Origin: Schaalia georgiae DSM 6843
GTDB lineage: Bacteria; Actinomycetota; Actinomycetes; Actinomycetales; Actinomycetaceae
DNA length: 64,000 bases
Direction of reading: 5' to 3'
NCBI RefSeq assembly: GCF_000429245.1
Contig: NZ_AUBM01000015.1
Location: forward strand, 1 to 64,000
Part shown: positions 6,545 to 15,870 of the stretch, in pieces
How the letters are laid out: every line of letters begins with the position of its first letter
How positions within the stretch are numbered: position 1 is the first letter of the stretch
Program-made: the position numbers and the translations under genes
The notes under the pieces: model-generated
What the model saw: the letters and a program-made list of their open reading frames with translations, nothing else
Database searches by the model: none
What the model was told of the DNA's origin: nothing

Positions 6545-7564
6545 ATGACTGGACTTGCGCAGCGCCTCTCGCCGCCCGGGTCCGTCCCGTACCCGGGGAA
6601 CCACCTCGGGCTGCGTTGGCGGCCCCTCATCAGCCGCGACGCACCCGCCGTCTACGACCTCGTGCGCGCGGTCGAATCCGCTGACGATGCGATCCACCGG
6701 ACGGGGGCCGAGGGGATCGCGGACATGGTCGAGGGCCGCGGCGGCGCCGACTGGGTCGACGCCATCGTCGGGCTCGACCGCAACAGCAGCATCAGCGCCG
6801 TCGGCTGCGTGCGCGTCGTGCGCGGCGCCAGCGACAGCGCGATCGCGATCGTCTCCGCCTACGTCCACCCCCACTGGCGGGGGCGCGGCCTGGGGCGGGC
6901 GCTCCTGCACTGGCAGGACGGGCGCGCCCGCGAGATGCTGGTCGAGACCTACGGGCCGGACAGCACCATCCCCGCCTCGATCGCCAACTTCGTCGATGCC
7001 CATATGACGGACAGGCGGCGCCTCTACATCGCCGCGGGCTTCTACGCGAAGCGCACGCTGCAAGTCATGTACCGGGACCTGGAGGGCTCCGAGAGCGCCC
7101 CCCGCGTCCGCGGCGGCTACACCGTGGTCCCCTGGGACAGCGCTCTGCGGGACCAAGTGCGGGAATTGCACATGGAGGTCAGCCGCGACCTGTTCTGGTC
7201 GTGGAACCGCGCCCGCTGGTGGGATGACGCCGTGGCCTCGATGGAGCGGCGCTGGTCCTTCCTGGCCCTCGATCCCGACGGCGCGGTCGTCGGCTACATC
7301 GTGACGGAGCGCCCCGCCCAGCGGTGGGTGTCCACGGGCAGGCCCGAGGCGGGCATCTCCCTGGTGGGAGTCCTGCCCCGGCACAGGGGGAAGTCCGTGT
7401 GCTCGGCGCTGATCAGGCATTCCGTGGCGGCCGCCTCCGCCTCGGGAATGCCCCGCATCGGGATCGAGGTGGACACCCGCAACCCGTCGAACGCCCACGC
7501 GATCTACGAGCACCTCGGATTCGTGGACGAAGCGGCCGAAGTGTTCTACGTCATCGACCAGTGA
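6545..7564 (+). CDS. Tandem-GNAT N-acetyltransferase
   Basis: 339 residues with two GNAT folds. The acetyl-CoA pyrophosphate loop of the first is HWRGRGLGRALLHW (~residue 110) and of the second is RHRGKSVCSALIRHS (~278), the latter followed by EVDTRNPSNAHAIYEHLGF, typical of the GNAT C-terminal strand and helix. Two-domain GNATs include mycothiol synthase MshD and antibiotic acetyltransferases; the substrate here cannot be read from sequence. The next gene is a paralog of the same design, 34 bp downstream, probably cotranscribed. The ATG at 6545 lacks a Shine-Dalgarno but follows a -10 at the leaderless distance. Confidence 0.8.
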   Translation: MTGLAQRLSPPGSVPYPGNHLGLRWRPLISRDAPAVYDLVRAVESADDAIHRTGAEGIADMVEGRGGADWVDAIVGLDRNSSISAVGCVRVVRGASDSAIAIVSAYVHPHWRGRGLGRALLHWQDGRAREMLVETYGPDSTIPASIANFVDAHMTDRRRLYIAAGFYAKRTLQVMYRDLEGSESAPRVRGGYTVVPWDSALRDQVRELHMEVSRDLFWSWNRARWWDDAVASMERRWSFLALDPDGAVVGYIVTERPAQRWVSTGRPEAGISLVGVLPRHRGKSVCSALIRHSVAAASASGMPRIGIEVDTRNPSNAHAIYEHLGFVDEAAEVFYVIDQ

Positions 7565-7598
7565 GTGGCGCAGAGACGGACCCGCAGAAGAGGAGAAC

Positions 7599-8624
7599 AT
7601 GAGCGACACAGCGCCGCGCGTCGGAGCCGACGCATGCGCCGACGTCCCCATGCCCGCCAGCCACCACGGCATCGTGTGGGAGCCCCTGGCCCCCGCCCAC
7701 CACCAGGCACTGGCCACGCTTTTTGCCAGAATGGAGGCCCGGGACAACCCCCCGTACCGCACCAGCCCCGGCGAGGTCGCCGAGATGCTGGGGGGAGCCA
7801 CGCAGTGGTCCGGGATCGCCGGGTTCGTCACGCGGGGCCTCGCCGCCGGGCGCATGATCGCCTACGCGCAGGTCACCATCCGCCACCCCGGGCGCGTCGA
7901 GTGCGTGTGCAGCGGGGGAGTGGACCCCGACTTCCGGCGCATCGGCCTGGGAGGGGCCATTGTCGACTGGCAGGAGGGGGCGGCCCGCGCCATGATCGGG
8001 ACCGCGGGCTCGGGGGGGCCGGCCCAGATCGTCTGCCACGTCGAGGCCGGTCAGGAGGACCTCGAGGCGCAGCTGCAGTCCCACGGGTTCCACTGGTCGC
8101 GCACCTACTACGAGATGCGCGCCGATCTGTCCGTCCTGCCCGAGCGGCCCTCCCTGGGGGCCTACCTGTCGTTGGAGGCGTGGGCACCGGAGTGGGAGGA
8201 GCCGGCGCGCCAGGCGGCGAACCTGCTCAACGAGGTCGAGTGGGGGCGCCCGCCGCTCACTGAGGAGCAGTGGTTCCAGGGCCGCATGTCCTTCGTGCCC
8301 GAGTGGTCGTTCCTGCTGGTGGACCGCCGGGGCGACAGACTGCGCGTGGGGGGCTTCCTCATCGCCTCGCGCTACGAGCAGGACTGGGCCGCCCTGGGCT
8401 GGCGCGAGGGGTACATCGACCAGATGGGAGTGCTCGGCGCCTACCGGCAGAGCAGGGCCGTGGATGCGCTCATCATCGCCTCGATGCACGCCCAGGCCGG
8501 AGACGGCATGGAGCGCACGGGCACGGGACTGGGGTCGGCGAACCACTCGGGCGCCCTGGCCGTCTACGACTACCTGGGGTTCCGCACGGTGGGGCAGACC
8601 CGCCTGTACGCCCGCGAAGTCTGA
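7599..8624 (+). CDS. Tandem-GNAT N-acetyltransferase (paralog of preceding gene)
   Basis: 341 residues. The first domain carries DPDFRRIGLGGAIVDWQEGA and the second GVLGAYRQSRAVDALIIASM, followed by GLGSANHSGALAVYDYLGF. Order and spacing match the upstream gene, so the pair probably arose by duplication and then diverged, with weaker canonical loops here. AGAGGAGAAC precedes ATG 7599. Substrate is unknown; a small-molecule or amino-sugar acetyltransferase is plausible. Confidence 0.8.
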   Translation: MSDTAPRVGADACADVPMPASHHGIVWEPLAPAHHQALATLFARMEARDNPPYRTSPGEVAEMLGGATQWSGIAGFVTRGLAAGRMIAYAQVTIRHPGRVECVCSGGVDPDFRRIGLGGAIVDWQEGAARAMIGTAGSGGPAQIVCHVEAGQEDLEAQLQSHGFHWSRTYYEMRADLSVLPERPSLGAYLSLEAWAPEWEEPARQAANLLNEVEWGRPPLTEEQWFQGRMSFVPEWSFLLVDRRGDRLRVGGFLIASRYEQDWAALGWREGYIDQMGVLGAYRQSRAVDALIIASMHAQAGDGMERTGTGLGSANHSGALAVYDYLGFRTVGQTRLYAREV

Positions 8625-8816
8625 ACGGTACCCGGGCCGCGTTCGCCCGGACCGCCGTGTTCGCCGCGGCAGTGCGAGTGCCGCCCGGACTGTCACGTTC
8701 TCCCGCCCGCAACGCGTTTCCCCGGACCGATCCGGTTTTCCCGGCTTATCGTGTTCCCCCTCCCGCGCCGCGTTCTCCCGCATCACCTGCGACTTTGGTC
8801 CCCATTTGCTCACTCT

Positions 8817-8845
8817 TTGGACGTTGGCAGCGCTAACGATCTATA
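8817..8845 (+). promoter_or_regulatory. Promoter with embedded LacI-family operator
   Basis: TTGGAC (8817-8822), 17 nt spacer, TCTATA (8840-8845). The spacer holds TTGGCAGCGCTAACGA, centred on AGCGCT at 8829-8834, which matches the CG-centred palindromes bound by LacI/GalR-family sugar repressors. A repressor bound here would block RNA polymerase directly. It probably controls the transporter/kinase operon. No lacI-type gene is in the window. Confidence 0.6.
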
Positions 8846-8917
8846 TGTGAGCCACTTCATGTTTCGTAATAAATAGTGCGGAGTCGGTCAATCGTCCACC
8901 ATTTTGCCGGTAATGTG

Positions 8918-8934
8918 TGATAGGTCACCTATGA
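8918..8934. promoter_or_regulatory. Near-perfect 17 bp palindrome, possible second operator
   Basis: TGATAGGT-C-ACCTATGA, one mismatched pair, overlapping a possible -10 (TATGAT 8930-8935). The factor is unknown. Confidence 0.35.
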
Positions 8935-9042
8935 TACTGCTAACTGTATGCCTACCATCACAGAAGAAACCTCTGCGTCCCCGTGGGGGCTTCGATGCGC
9001 GGGATCCCGCGCGTTCCAACACTATTCGACACGGAGGCATGT

Positions 9043-10518
9043 ATGACTACGCCGTCTGCATCCCAGTCAAAGACCTCGTCGCTCGTCATCCGAAGCGCCA
9101 TCGTCGCCTCCCTGGGCGGCCTGCTATTCGGTTTCGACACCGCCGTCATCTCGGGCGCCGAGGAGAAGCTCAAAGAGCTCTACGCGCTGTCCGCGGTCGG
9201 CGAGGGGATGATCGTCGCCATCGCGACCATCGGAACGATCCTTGGCGCGATCGTCGCGGGCCGCCTCGCCGATCACTTCGGGCGCAAGCCGATCCTGTTC
9301 GTGATCGGCATCCTCTTCGGCGTCGGGGCGCTGACCACCGCGCTCGCGCCCACGCCCGGGTTGGTCACTGCCGCTGACGGAACCCTGACGGCGGCATCGT
9401 CCCTTCCCATCACATACTTCCTGTTTTTCCGCTTCCTGGGCGGTGTGGGCGTGGGCATGTCCTCCGTGGTCGCCCCCATCTACACGGCGGAGATCGCGCC
9501 CGCGCGCGTGCGCGGCCGCCTGGTCGGCCTGGTCCAGTTCAACATCGTCTTCGGCATCCTGCTGGCCTACGCTTCGAACGCCATCATCCGCGAGATAGCG
9601 CACGAGGAGACCGCGTGGCGCTGGATGCTCGGCGTCATGGCCGTGCCCGCCGTCTTCTTCCTGCTCTTCCTCATGGCCGTTCCCGAGACTCCGCGCTGGC
9701 TCTTCGCCCACAGGCGCGAGGACGAGGCCCGGGCCATCTCCACCCGCCTGACGAACTCGGCGGAGGAGTCCGAGGAGCAGATGAAGGAGATCGCCGACCA
9801 GCTGGCCGAGGACCGGGCCGCCGGACACGTCCCCTTCTTCACGCGGCGCTACCGCAAGGTCATCCTCATGGCCTTCTGCATCGCCATGTTCAACCAGCTC
9901 TCGGGCATCAACGCGATCCTCTACTACGCCCCCAAGGTCATGGCGATCGTCGTCGGCGAGAACACGATTCTCGGTGTGAGCGCCGCGTCGGTGCCTTACA
10001 TGGCTTCGGTCGTCGTCGGTGCGATGAACCTGATCGCGACGATGGCCGCCCTCACCGTCATCGACAAGCTGGGCCGCCGCCAGCTCATGATCGTCGGCTC
10101 TATCGGTTACTTGGTCTCTCTGGGCTTCCTCGCCGCGGTGGTGTACTCCTACGAGAACGGGATCATCGAGAAGACTGATTCCAAGGCGTTCTGGATGGTG
10201 CTCTGCGGCCTCTTGCTGTTCATCGCCTCCCACGCATTCGGCCAGGGGTCGGTCATCTGGGTGTTCATCTCCGAGATCTTCCCCAACCGCGTGCGCGCCC
10301 GCGGCCAGTCCTTCGGCTCTCTCACGCACTGGACCTTCGCTTTCATCACGACCTACGCCTTCCCCGTTCTCATTTCTTCGGTCGGCGGCGGATTCGCATT
10401 CGGAATCTTCTTCCTGTGCATGGTCGGCCAGCTATTCTGGGTCCTGAAGGTCATGCCCGAGACCAAGGGCATTCCGCTCGAGGAAATGGAAGAGAAACTG
10501 GGGTTGAGTGATGACTAG
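9043..10518 (+). CDS. MFS sugar transporter, sugar porter family
   Basis: 491 residues, about 12 membrane segments. Sugar-porter signatures: GRLADHFGRK between helices 2 and 3, a related RVRGR after helix 4, VPETPRWLFAH, QLSGINAILYYAP in helix 7 and MPETKGIPLEEME at the C-terminus. This is the XylE/GalP/GlcP-like proton-sugar symporter class. GGAGG lies 5 nt before ATG 9043. The next gene, a sugar kinase, overlaps by 8 bp, so imported sugar is probably phosphorylated by the operon partner. The LacI-type operator in the promoter implies induction by the substrate. The actual sugar is not determined; fructose is a reasonable guess from the kinase. Confidence 0.88.
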   Translation: MTTPSASQSKTSSLVIRSAIVASLGGLLFGFDTAVISGAEEKLKELYALSAVGEGMIVAIATIGTILGAIVAGRLADHFGRKPILFVIGILFGVGALTTALAPTPGLVTAADGTLTAASSLPITYFLFFRFLGGVGVGMSSVVAPIYTAEIAPARVRGRLVGLVQFNIVFGILLAYASNAIIREIAHEETAWRWMLGVMAVPAVFFLLFLMAVPETPRWLFAHRREDEARAISTRLTNSAEESEEQMKEIADQLAEDRAAGHVPFFTRRYRKVILMAFCIAMFNQLSGINAILYYAPKVMAIVVGENTILGVSAASVPYMASVVVGAMNLIATMAALTVIDKLGRRQLMIVGSIGYLVSLGFLAAVVYSYENGIIEKTDSKAFWMVLCGLLLFIASHAFGQGSVIWVFISEIFPNRVRARGQSFGSLTHWTFAFITTYAFPVLISSVGGGFAFGIFFLCMVGQLFWVLKVMPETKGIPLEEMEEKLGLSDD

Positions 10519-11461
10519 AATCCTCAACATCGGTGAAGCGCTCATCGATGAGATCAACCGTCCCAATACCGCGCCCGTCGAGGTCGTCGGCGGCTCGATG
10601 CTCAACGTCGCCGCGGGCCTGACCCGTCTGGGGCACGAGTCCGAGCTGGCCACGTGGATCGGCCGGGACGAACGCGGCGCCAAGGTCCGCACACACGCCG
10701 AGGAGGCCGGCGTGGCCCTGGTCGAGGGCTCCGACGGCGCGGAGTTCACGACGGTCGCCCACGCGACCATCGACGAGAAGGCGCGCGCCACCTACGAGTT
10801 CGACGTGCTGTGGGATGTTCCGCCCATCCCCGACCAGGACGACGTCGGCCACGTCCACACCGGGTCCTACGCGGCGACGTTCCAGCCGGGTGCCGCCAAA
10901 GTGCTCGCCGCCGTCAAGCGGCAGGCCATCCACGGGACCGTCTCCTACGACCCGAACATCCGGCCCGCCCTGCTCGGAACCCCCGAGGAGACGCGCCCGC
11001 AGGTCGAGGCCATCGTCGCCCTCTCCGACGTCGTCAAGGCGTCCGACGAGGACCTCGAGTGGCTGTACCCGGGCCGGCCTGTCGAGGAGATCATCCGCGA
11101 GTGGAGCCAGGCCGGCCCTGCCCTCGTGCTGTGCACGCGGGGCCCCTGGGGGGTCTACATCAAGACGGCGGCCGAGCGCGACATGCTGGTCGCCGACCCC
11201 CTGGACGTGGAACTGGAGGACACCGTCGGAGCCGGGGACTCGCTCATGGCGGGCCTCATCTCCGGCCTCGTCGACGCCGGCCTGCTGGGCAGCGCCGAGG
11301 CGAAGCAGCGCCTGCGCGAGGCGCGCTGGGGCGACCTGATGCCCGCGATCCACCGGGGGATCATCACCTCGGGGATCACGGTGTACCACGAGGGCGCCTA
11401 CTCGCCCACCAGGGCCGAGGTCGCGGCCATCCTGGCAGTGAGCAAGAACCTGCGGGGCTGA
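10511..11461 (+). CDS. PfkB-family carbohydrate kinase (fructokinase-like)
   Basis: 316 residues of the ribokinase/PfkB fold. The N-terminal signature is ILNIGEALIDEI and GGSMLNVAAGLTRLG (substrate-binding glycine-rich loop). The C-terminal DTVGAGDSLMAGL (~residue 237) has the catalytic Asp of the GAGD anion hole. ATG 10511 lies 8 bp inside the transporter gene, so translation is probably coupled. Fructokinases of this family convert fructose to fructose 6-phosphate; a 2-keto-3-deoxygluconate or other hexose kinase cannot be excluded. Confidence 0.83.
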   Translation: MTRILNIGEALIDEINRPNTAPVEVVGGSMLNVAAGLTRLGHESELATWIGRDERGAKVRTHAEEAGVALVEGSDGAEFTTVAHATIDEKARATYEFDVLWDVPPIPDQDDVGHVHTGSYAATFQPGAAKVLAAVKRQAIHGTVSYDPNIRPALLGTPEETRPQVEAIVALSDVVKASDEDLEWLYPGRPVEEIIREWSQAGPALVLCTRGPWGVYIKTAAERDMLVADPLDVELEDTVGAGDSLMAGLISGLVDAGLLGSAEAKQRLREARWGDLMPAIHRGIITSGITVYHEGAYSPTRAEVAAILAVSKNLRG

Positions 11462-11482
11462 GAGCCGCTGAACGCGGCGGCG

Positions 11483-11519
11483 GAGGGGCGGGGCAGGCCG
11501 GCGACGGCCCCCGCCCCTC
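11483..11519. terminator. Bidirectional hairpin terminator
   Basis: 11 bp perfect stem GAGGGGCGGGG/CCCCGCCCCTC with an inner GGCC/GGCC pair, between the convergent kinase and parC genes. Confidence 0.65.
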
Positions 11520-11621
11520 TCTGTCGTCCGCCGGAGGCGGTGCCGGTCGGATCGCCGCACGAGAAAGCACTGCGGCGGCGAAACGGGCGGCTCGAATCCG
11601 CGCGCTGCCGCCCGTGCTCCC

Positions 11622-14087
11622 TCAGCCGATAGTCGCGATGGGCAGCGTGATCGGGGAGCCCGAGCCGTCGCGGCGCCCATCGTGCGCGGGAAGGTCCACG
11701 GGGGCGCCGTCGGATGTCGAGGCACGAGGCCCCGCCCCCACCCATGCGACGTCGAGGCGGTCCTCACCGCGCAGGAACCGCTGGGCGCGCACGCCCTGCC
11801 CGCCCCTGCCCTTCGACGGGTACACGTCGAAGGGAGTGACCTTCACGGTCGTCTGGCCGGTGCCCGGCAGGGCGCCCTCCGCGGCGGCGACGGTGACAAC
11901 GACCGACTCGGCGGGGGCGTCCACCACCCAGAAGCCGATGGCCTCCACGCCCGGGGACAGGCGCATCCCCGCCACGCCCCCCGCTGTGCGCCCCTGCGGC
12001 CGGATCCTCTCCGCCGGGGTGCGCAGCAATTGGGCGTCGCCCGAGATGAAGACCACGTCCGCGTCGTCGGGGCACGCCGCGAAGCCGATCAGGCGGTCAC
12101 CCGGATCCAGGGCGATCACCTCCCACTCGTCGCGCTGGAGGACATCGGGGCGCAACCGCTTCACCGTCCCGTGCGCCGTGCCCATCGCGGTCACCGCACT
12201 GCCATCGGGATCCAGCAGGCCGACGGGCCGCGAGTCCGAGTGGAGCAGCTCCGAAGCGGGCATCGCCCCCGCCAGGGACATCCCTGTGTCGAAGCGCGGC
12301 AGGGCAGGCAGGTCCACCACGTCGATGCGGTGGGCTATGCCGTCCTCGGTCACGACGGCCACCTGCGAGCGCGCCGAAGACGGCAACTGCGCCCGCCAGC
12401 CGTCGAAGGCGGCGCGGGGACCCGGCTCCAAAGGATCGGCGCCCTCGACCCTGGCCAGGGCGCCCGTGGCGGAGAGCACCACCTGGCACGGGTCGTCGGG
12501 GATCTGCAGCTCCAGGCCCTTGCCCGAGCGCGACACGCTGGGCAGGGCGGCCAACGACGACGCCCCGGCCCCGCCGACCACGGGGGTGCCGGAGGCGGCG
12601 AGCAGGACGGTGCGCCTGGGCGTGCCGAGGCGCTCGGACACCTCGGCGAGCTCGCGCTTGACCAGCGCGCGCAGCAGCTCCGGCGATTCCAGGACCTCGC
12701 GCAGCTCGGCGATCCTGGCGGCCAGCTCGTCGCGCTCGGCCTCCAGCTCGATGCGCGAGAACTTCGTGAGCCTGCGCAGGCGCAGCTCCAGGATGTAATC
12801 CGCCTGCGCCTGCGACAAGTCGAAGGCCGTCATCAGGCGCTCGCGTGCCACATCGGCGTCGTCCGAGGAACGGATGATGGCGATCACGTCGTCGATGTCG
12901 AGGATCGCGATGAGCAGGCCCTCCACCAGGTGGAGGCGCTCCTCGCACTTGCCCAACCGGAACCGGCTGCGGCGCGTCGTCACATCGAGGCGGTGGTCGA
13001 CGAAGACCCGCAGGATCTGCTTGAGGCCCATCACCTGCGGCTGCCCACCCACCAGGGCGACCGCGTTGATCGAGAAGGAGTCCTCGAGCGGGGTGCGCTG
13101 GTACAGCTGCTGGAGGACCGCCTCGGGGTTGAAACCGTTCTTCACCTCGATGACCAGGCGCAGCCCGTGGACGCGGTCCGTGAGGTTCTGCACCGACGAA
13201 ATGCCTTTCAGGCGGCCGGCGGCCACATTCTCCTTGATCTTCTCGATGACCTTCTCAGGGCCCACCATGTAGGGCAGCTGCGTGACGACGAGGCCCATCT
13301 TGCGGGCGGTGACGCGCTCGACCGACACCTTCGCCCGCGTCTTGAAGGCCCCGCGCCCGGTCTCGTAGGCCTCTTTCACGCCCTCCAGGCCCACGATGAC
13401 CCCGCCCTCGGGCAGATCCGGCCCGGGAACGAAGCGCATCAGGTCCGCGACCGTGGCATCGGGATGGTCGAGCAGGTGGATCGCTCCTGCGATCGTCTCC
13501 GCCAGGTTGTGGGGCGCGATATTGGTCGCCATCCCCACGGCGATGCCCGAGGCCCCGTTGACGAGCAGCTGGGGGAACGCGGCGGGCAGGACCTCCGGCT
13601 GCGTGAACTGGTTGTCGTAGTTGGGCACGAAGTCCACGGTGTCCTCGCCCAGGCCCGTCACCAGGTCCACTGCGGCGGGCGCCATGCGCGCCTCCGTGTA
13701 CCGGGCCGCGGCGGGGCCGTCGTCGAGGGACCCGAAGTTGCCGTGCCCATCGACCAGGGGCAGGCGCAGGTTGAAGGGCTGGGCGAGGCGCACCAGCGCC
13801 TCGTAGATCGCCGAATCCCCGTGCGGGTGCAGCTTGCCCATGACCTCGCCGACCACGCGCTGGGACTTCACGTGCCCGCGGTCAGGGCGCAACCCCATCT
13901 GGTCCATCTGGTAGAGGATCCGCCGCTGCACGGGCTTGAGGCCATCGCGCGCGTCGGGCAGGGCGCGCGCGTAGATGACCGAGACCGCGTACTCCAGGAA
14001 CGAGCCCCTCATCTCCGCCGAGACGTCGATCTCCGAGATGTTCTCGTCCGCCTCGGGGACGTCCACGACCTGGTCCTTTTTCGCCAT
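11622..14087 (-). CDS. parC: DNA topoisomerase IV subunit A (ParC/GyrA family)
   Basis: 821 residues. It is the DNA cleavage/religation subunit acting with ParE. The catalytic tyrosine is Y130 in [11 protein letters not shown]. The quinolone-determining helix reads [11 protein letters not shown], with Ser92 and Glu96 at the positions equivalent to E. coli GyrA Ser83/Asp87, a sensitive-type combination. The C-terminal part is a beta-pinwheel-like region without a clear GyrA box, favouring ParC. The start MAKKDQ at 14085-14087 is preceded on its strand by GATAAT plus 7 nt and no RBS (leaderless); an upstream in-frame ATG at 14094-14096 would overlap that -10. parE and parC are separated by four genes of unrelated function. 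Confidence 0.92.
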   Translation of the reverse strand: MAKKDQVVDVPEADENISEIDVSAEMRGSFLEYAVSVIYARALPDARDGLKPVQRRILYQMDQMGLRPDRGHVKSQRVVGEVMGKLHPHGDSAIYEALVRLAQPFNLRLPLVDGHGNFGSLDDGPAAARYTEARMAPAAVDLVTGLGEDTVDFVPNYDNQFTQPEVLPAAFPQLLVNGASGIAVGMATNIAPHNLAETIAGAIHLLDHPDATVADLMRFVPGPDLPEGGVIVGLEGVKEAYETGRGAFKTRAKVSVERVTARKMGLVVTQLPYMVGPEKVIEKIKENVAAGRLKGISSVQNLTDRVHGLRLVIEVKNGFNPEAVLQQLYQRTPLEDSFSINAVALVGGQPQVMGLKQILRVFVDHRLDVTTRRSRFRLGKCEERLHLVEGLLIAILDIDDVIAIIRSSDDADVARERLMTAFDLSQAQADYILELRLRRLTKFSRIELEAERDELAARIAELREVLESPELLRALVKRELAEVSERLGTPRRTVLLAASGTPVVGGAGASSLAALPSVSRSGKGLELQIPDDPCQVVLSATGALARVEGADPLEPGPRAAFDGWRAQLPSSARSQVAVVTEDGIAHRIDVVDLPALPRFDTGMSLAGAMPASELLHSDSRPVGLLDPDGSAVTAMGTAHGTVKRLRPDVLQRDEWEVIALDPGDRLIGFAACPDDADVVFISGDAQLLRTPAERIRPQGRTAGGVAGMRLSPGVEAIGFWVVDAPAESVVVTVAAAEGALPGTGQTTVKVTPFDVYPSKGRGGQGVRAQRFLRGEDRLDVAWVGAGPRASTSDGAPVDLPAHDGRRDGSGSPITLPIATIG

Positions 14088-14094
14088 GGGGTCC

Positions 14095-14100
14095 ATTATC
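14095..14100 (-). promoter_or_regulatory. -10 element of leaderless parC transcript
   Basis: GATAAT on the minus strand, followed by GGACCCC and ATG at 14087. The 7 nt spacing matches the parE case. Confidence 0.5.
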
Positions 14101-14148
14101 GCCGCCGGGCGCCCGCCCGTGTCGACTACCACGCCGCGACCGGGCACA

Positions 14149-14694
14149 ATGAGGGACGTGGACACGTGGAAGAGAATCGACCGCACGGGCTTCTACCCGC
14201 AGGTGGTGAAACAGGCCCTGCGGCGGGCGCTGGGCGGCGAGGCGCCGGTGGCGTCCCTGTGCCAGGTGGACGCCGCTTTCGACCGCGGCTCCGTGTTCCG
14301 CCACCTCACTGTCGCGACGCTGACCCGTGACTGCGTTGTCCAGCTCCACGTCGATGAGCTGGAGGACGGCGGCGCCTCCGTGGCGACCTCCATCCACCGA
14401 AGCGCGGACATCGCCGGGTACTCGACGATGGAGATCCTGGACGACCCGCAAAGAGCGCGGGGACTGTCGGAGATCACCGTCGCGGTCAACCTCCGGGGCA
14501 CCAGGCGCATCGAGTTGGAACCCGCGCACTGCGACGACCCCGATTGCGCGGCCGACCACGGCTACACGGCGCAGTCCTTCCCCGACGACCTATCGATCCG
14601 GGTGTCGGCGGCCGCCGACGGCGAGGACGCGCTGGCCGAGGCGGAGGAGTTCGTCGAGGCCCTGGCCGCTCTCATGGGGGTCCGCGGTGGCTGA
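14149..14694 (+). CDS. DUF5998 family protein
   Basis: 181 residues, soluble, divergent from parC. The N-terminus ([19 protein letters not shown]) and the [19 protein letters not shown] block match DUF5998, an actinobacterial family of unknown function. [13 protein letters not shown] segment has two Cys and a His. The next gene starts inside its end (8 bp overlap), so the two are cotranslated. A GTG at 14158 is an alternative, possibly leaderless, start (CACAAT plus 7 nt). The conserved pairing with the phosphatase-fold gene suggests a joint role, but none is known. Confidence 0.75.
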   Translation: MRDVDTWKRIDRTGFYPQVVKQALRRALGGEAPVASLCQVDAAFDRGSVFRHLTVATLTRDCVVQLHVDELEDGGASVATSIHRSADIAGYSTMEILDDPQRARGLSEITVAVNLRGTRRIELEPAHCDDPDCAADHGYTAQSFPDDLSIRVSAAADGEDALAEAEEFVEALAALMGVRGG

Positions 14695-15829
14695 TGCCCT
14701 CCCGACCCTCGACGGCGCCGACCTGCCCGGACCCGGCGACCCCCGGATCACCGACATCGTCGGGGCCGGCCTGGCCAGCCTCGACGCCGGGCTGCCCGGG
14801 GCCGACGAGGCGGCCCGCGCGGCGCTCGGCATCGACGCGGGCGCCCGCCAGTTGCTGCTCGTCCTGGCCGACGGACTGGGAACGGCGCTCCTGGAGGACC
14901 ATTTCGGGCACGCTCCCACGCTGCGGGCGTTCCGCTCATCGATCCGCTCCCTGCACACGGTCGTGCCGTCGACCACGGCCGCGGCCATCACCGCGTTCGG
15001 AACGGGCGCCCAGCCCGGAGCCACCCGCATGGTGGGCTTCTGCGTTGCCCACGGCGACGGCACCATGAACCTCCTCGCCTTCGAGGGCGGCCCGCCCGCC
15101 GAGCAGTGGCAGAGCGTGCCCACCCACTTCCAGCGCCTCGCCGGGGCCGGAGTGGACAGCGCCGTCATCTCGCCCGCCTCCTTCGCGGGCTCGGGACTGA
15201 CGCGCGCGGCGCTGCGCGGGGCGAGGCACGTGGCCGCCAACACCTTGGAGCAGCGGTGCGAGGCGGCGCTGCGCGAACTGCGCGCGGGAACGCCCGTCGT
15301 CTACCTCTACTGGGCGGACATCGATCATTGGGGCCACTCCCGCGGCGTCGGCTCCCACGAGTGGACGGGCGCGCTGGAGTCCTTCGACGCCGGACTGGCG
15401 GGCCTGCTGCGCCGACTGCCGGGCGGCGTGCGCGCGCTGCTCACCGCCGACCACGGCATGGTGAACATCGACCCCTCCTCGCTGCGGGACCTGGCCGACT
15501 CGCCGGCCCTCGCCCAGGACGTGCGGCTCATCGCGGGTGAGACCCGCGCGGTCCACGTCCACGCCGAGCCCGGGCGGGCCCGGAGCGTCGAGGAGCGGTG
15601 GCGCGGGGAACTGGGGGAGGGGGCGTGGATCCTCAACAGGGACCAGATGGGCGCCCTCATCGGCCAGGGCCCGGGCGCGGACGCGGTCGGGGACCTGCTG
15701 GTGCTGGCGAGGGGGCGCGGCGGCGTCGTCGACTCCCGTGTCCAGAGCGCGGCGATGCTCGCGATGCCCGGCGTCCACGGCTCACTCAGCGCCGAAGAGA
15801 TGCGCATCCCCTTGGTGCGCCTCGCCTAG
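14687..15829 (+). CDS. Alkaline phosphatase superfamily protein (nucleotide pyrophosphatase-like)
   Basis: 380 residues. Metal-binding features of the superfamily: LLLVLADGLG (first Asp), the nucleophile region VPSTTAAAITAFGTG (Ser/Thr), YWADIDHWGHSRG (Asp-x-x-His and His) and LLTADHGMVNID (Asp-His). There is no signal peptide, so it is probably cytosolic. GTG 14687 overlaps the upstream stop. The family hydrolyses phosphodiesters or phosphomonoesters, or transfers phospho groups; the substrate is unknown. Confidence 0.8.
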   Translation: MADALPTLDGADLPGPGDPRITDIVGAGLASLDAGLPGADEAARAALGIDAGARQLLLVLADGLGTALLEDHFGHAPTLRAFRSSIRSLHTVVPSTTAAAITAFGTGAQPGATRMVGFCVAHGDGTMNLLAFEGGPPAEQWQSVPTHFQRLAGAGVDSAVISPASFAGSGLTRAALRGARHVAANTLEQRCEAALRELRAGTPVVYLYWADIDHWGHSRGVGSHEWTGALESFDAGLAGLLRRLPGGVRALLTADHGMVNIDPSSLRDLADSPALAQDVRLIAGETRAVHVHAEPGRARSVEERWRGELGEGAWILNRDQMGALIGQGPGADAVGDLLVLARGRGGVVDSRVQSAAMLAMPGVHGSLSAEEMRIPLVRLA

Positions 15830-15870
15830 GCGTACGTGGAACCGAATCGTCCAGTGCTGCCCGCGCGGGC

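Larger units (their letters stand above)
8625..9042. other. Regulatory gap upstream of sugar transporter
   Basis: 418 bp without a gene. It contains a consensus-like promoter with a LacI-type operator in its spacer (8817-8845), a second near-palindrome at 8918-8934 and a purine-rich RBS. The first ~170 bp shows no feature. Confidence 0.6.

Noticed and set aside
4466-7855. 1129-codon open frame on the minus strand
   Set aside because: Shadow of parE and the first GNAT gene in GC-rich DNA; His/Gly/Asp/Val-rich composition and no motifs.
8911-8932. CRP/GlxR site upstream of the transporter
   Set aside because: TGTGA and TCAC half-sites are 4 nt apart instead of 6, so it does not fit the consensus.
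11682-14330. 882-codon open frame opposite parC
   Set aside because: Antisense shadow; low-complexity Arg/Gly/His composition, no RBS.
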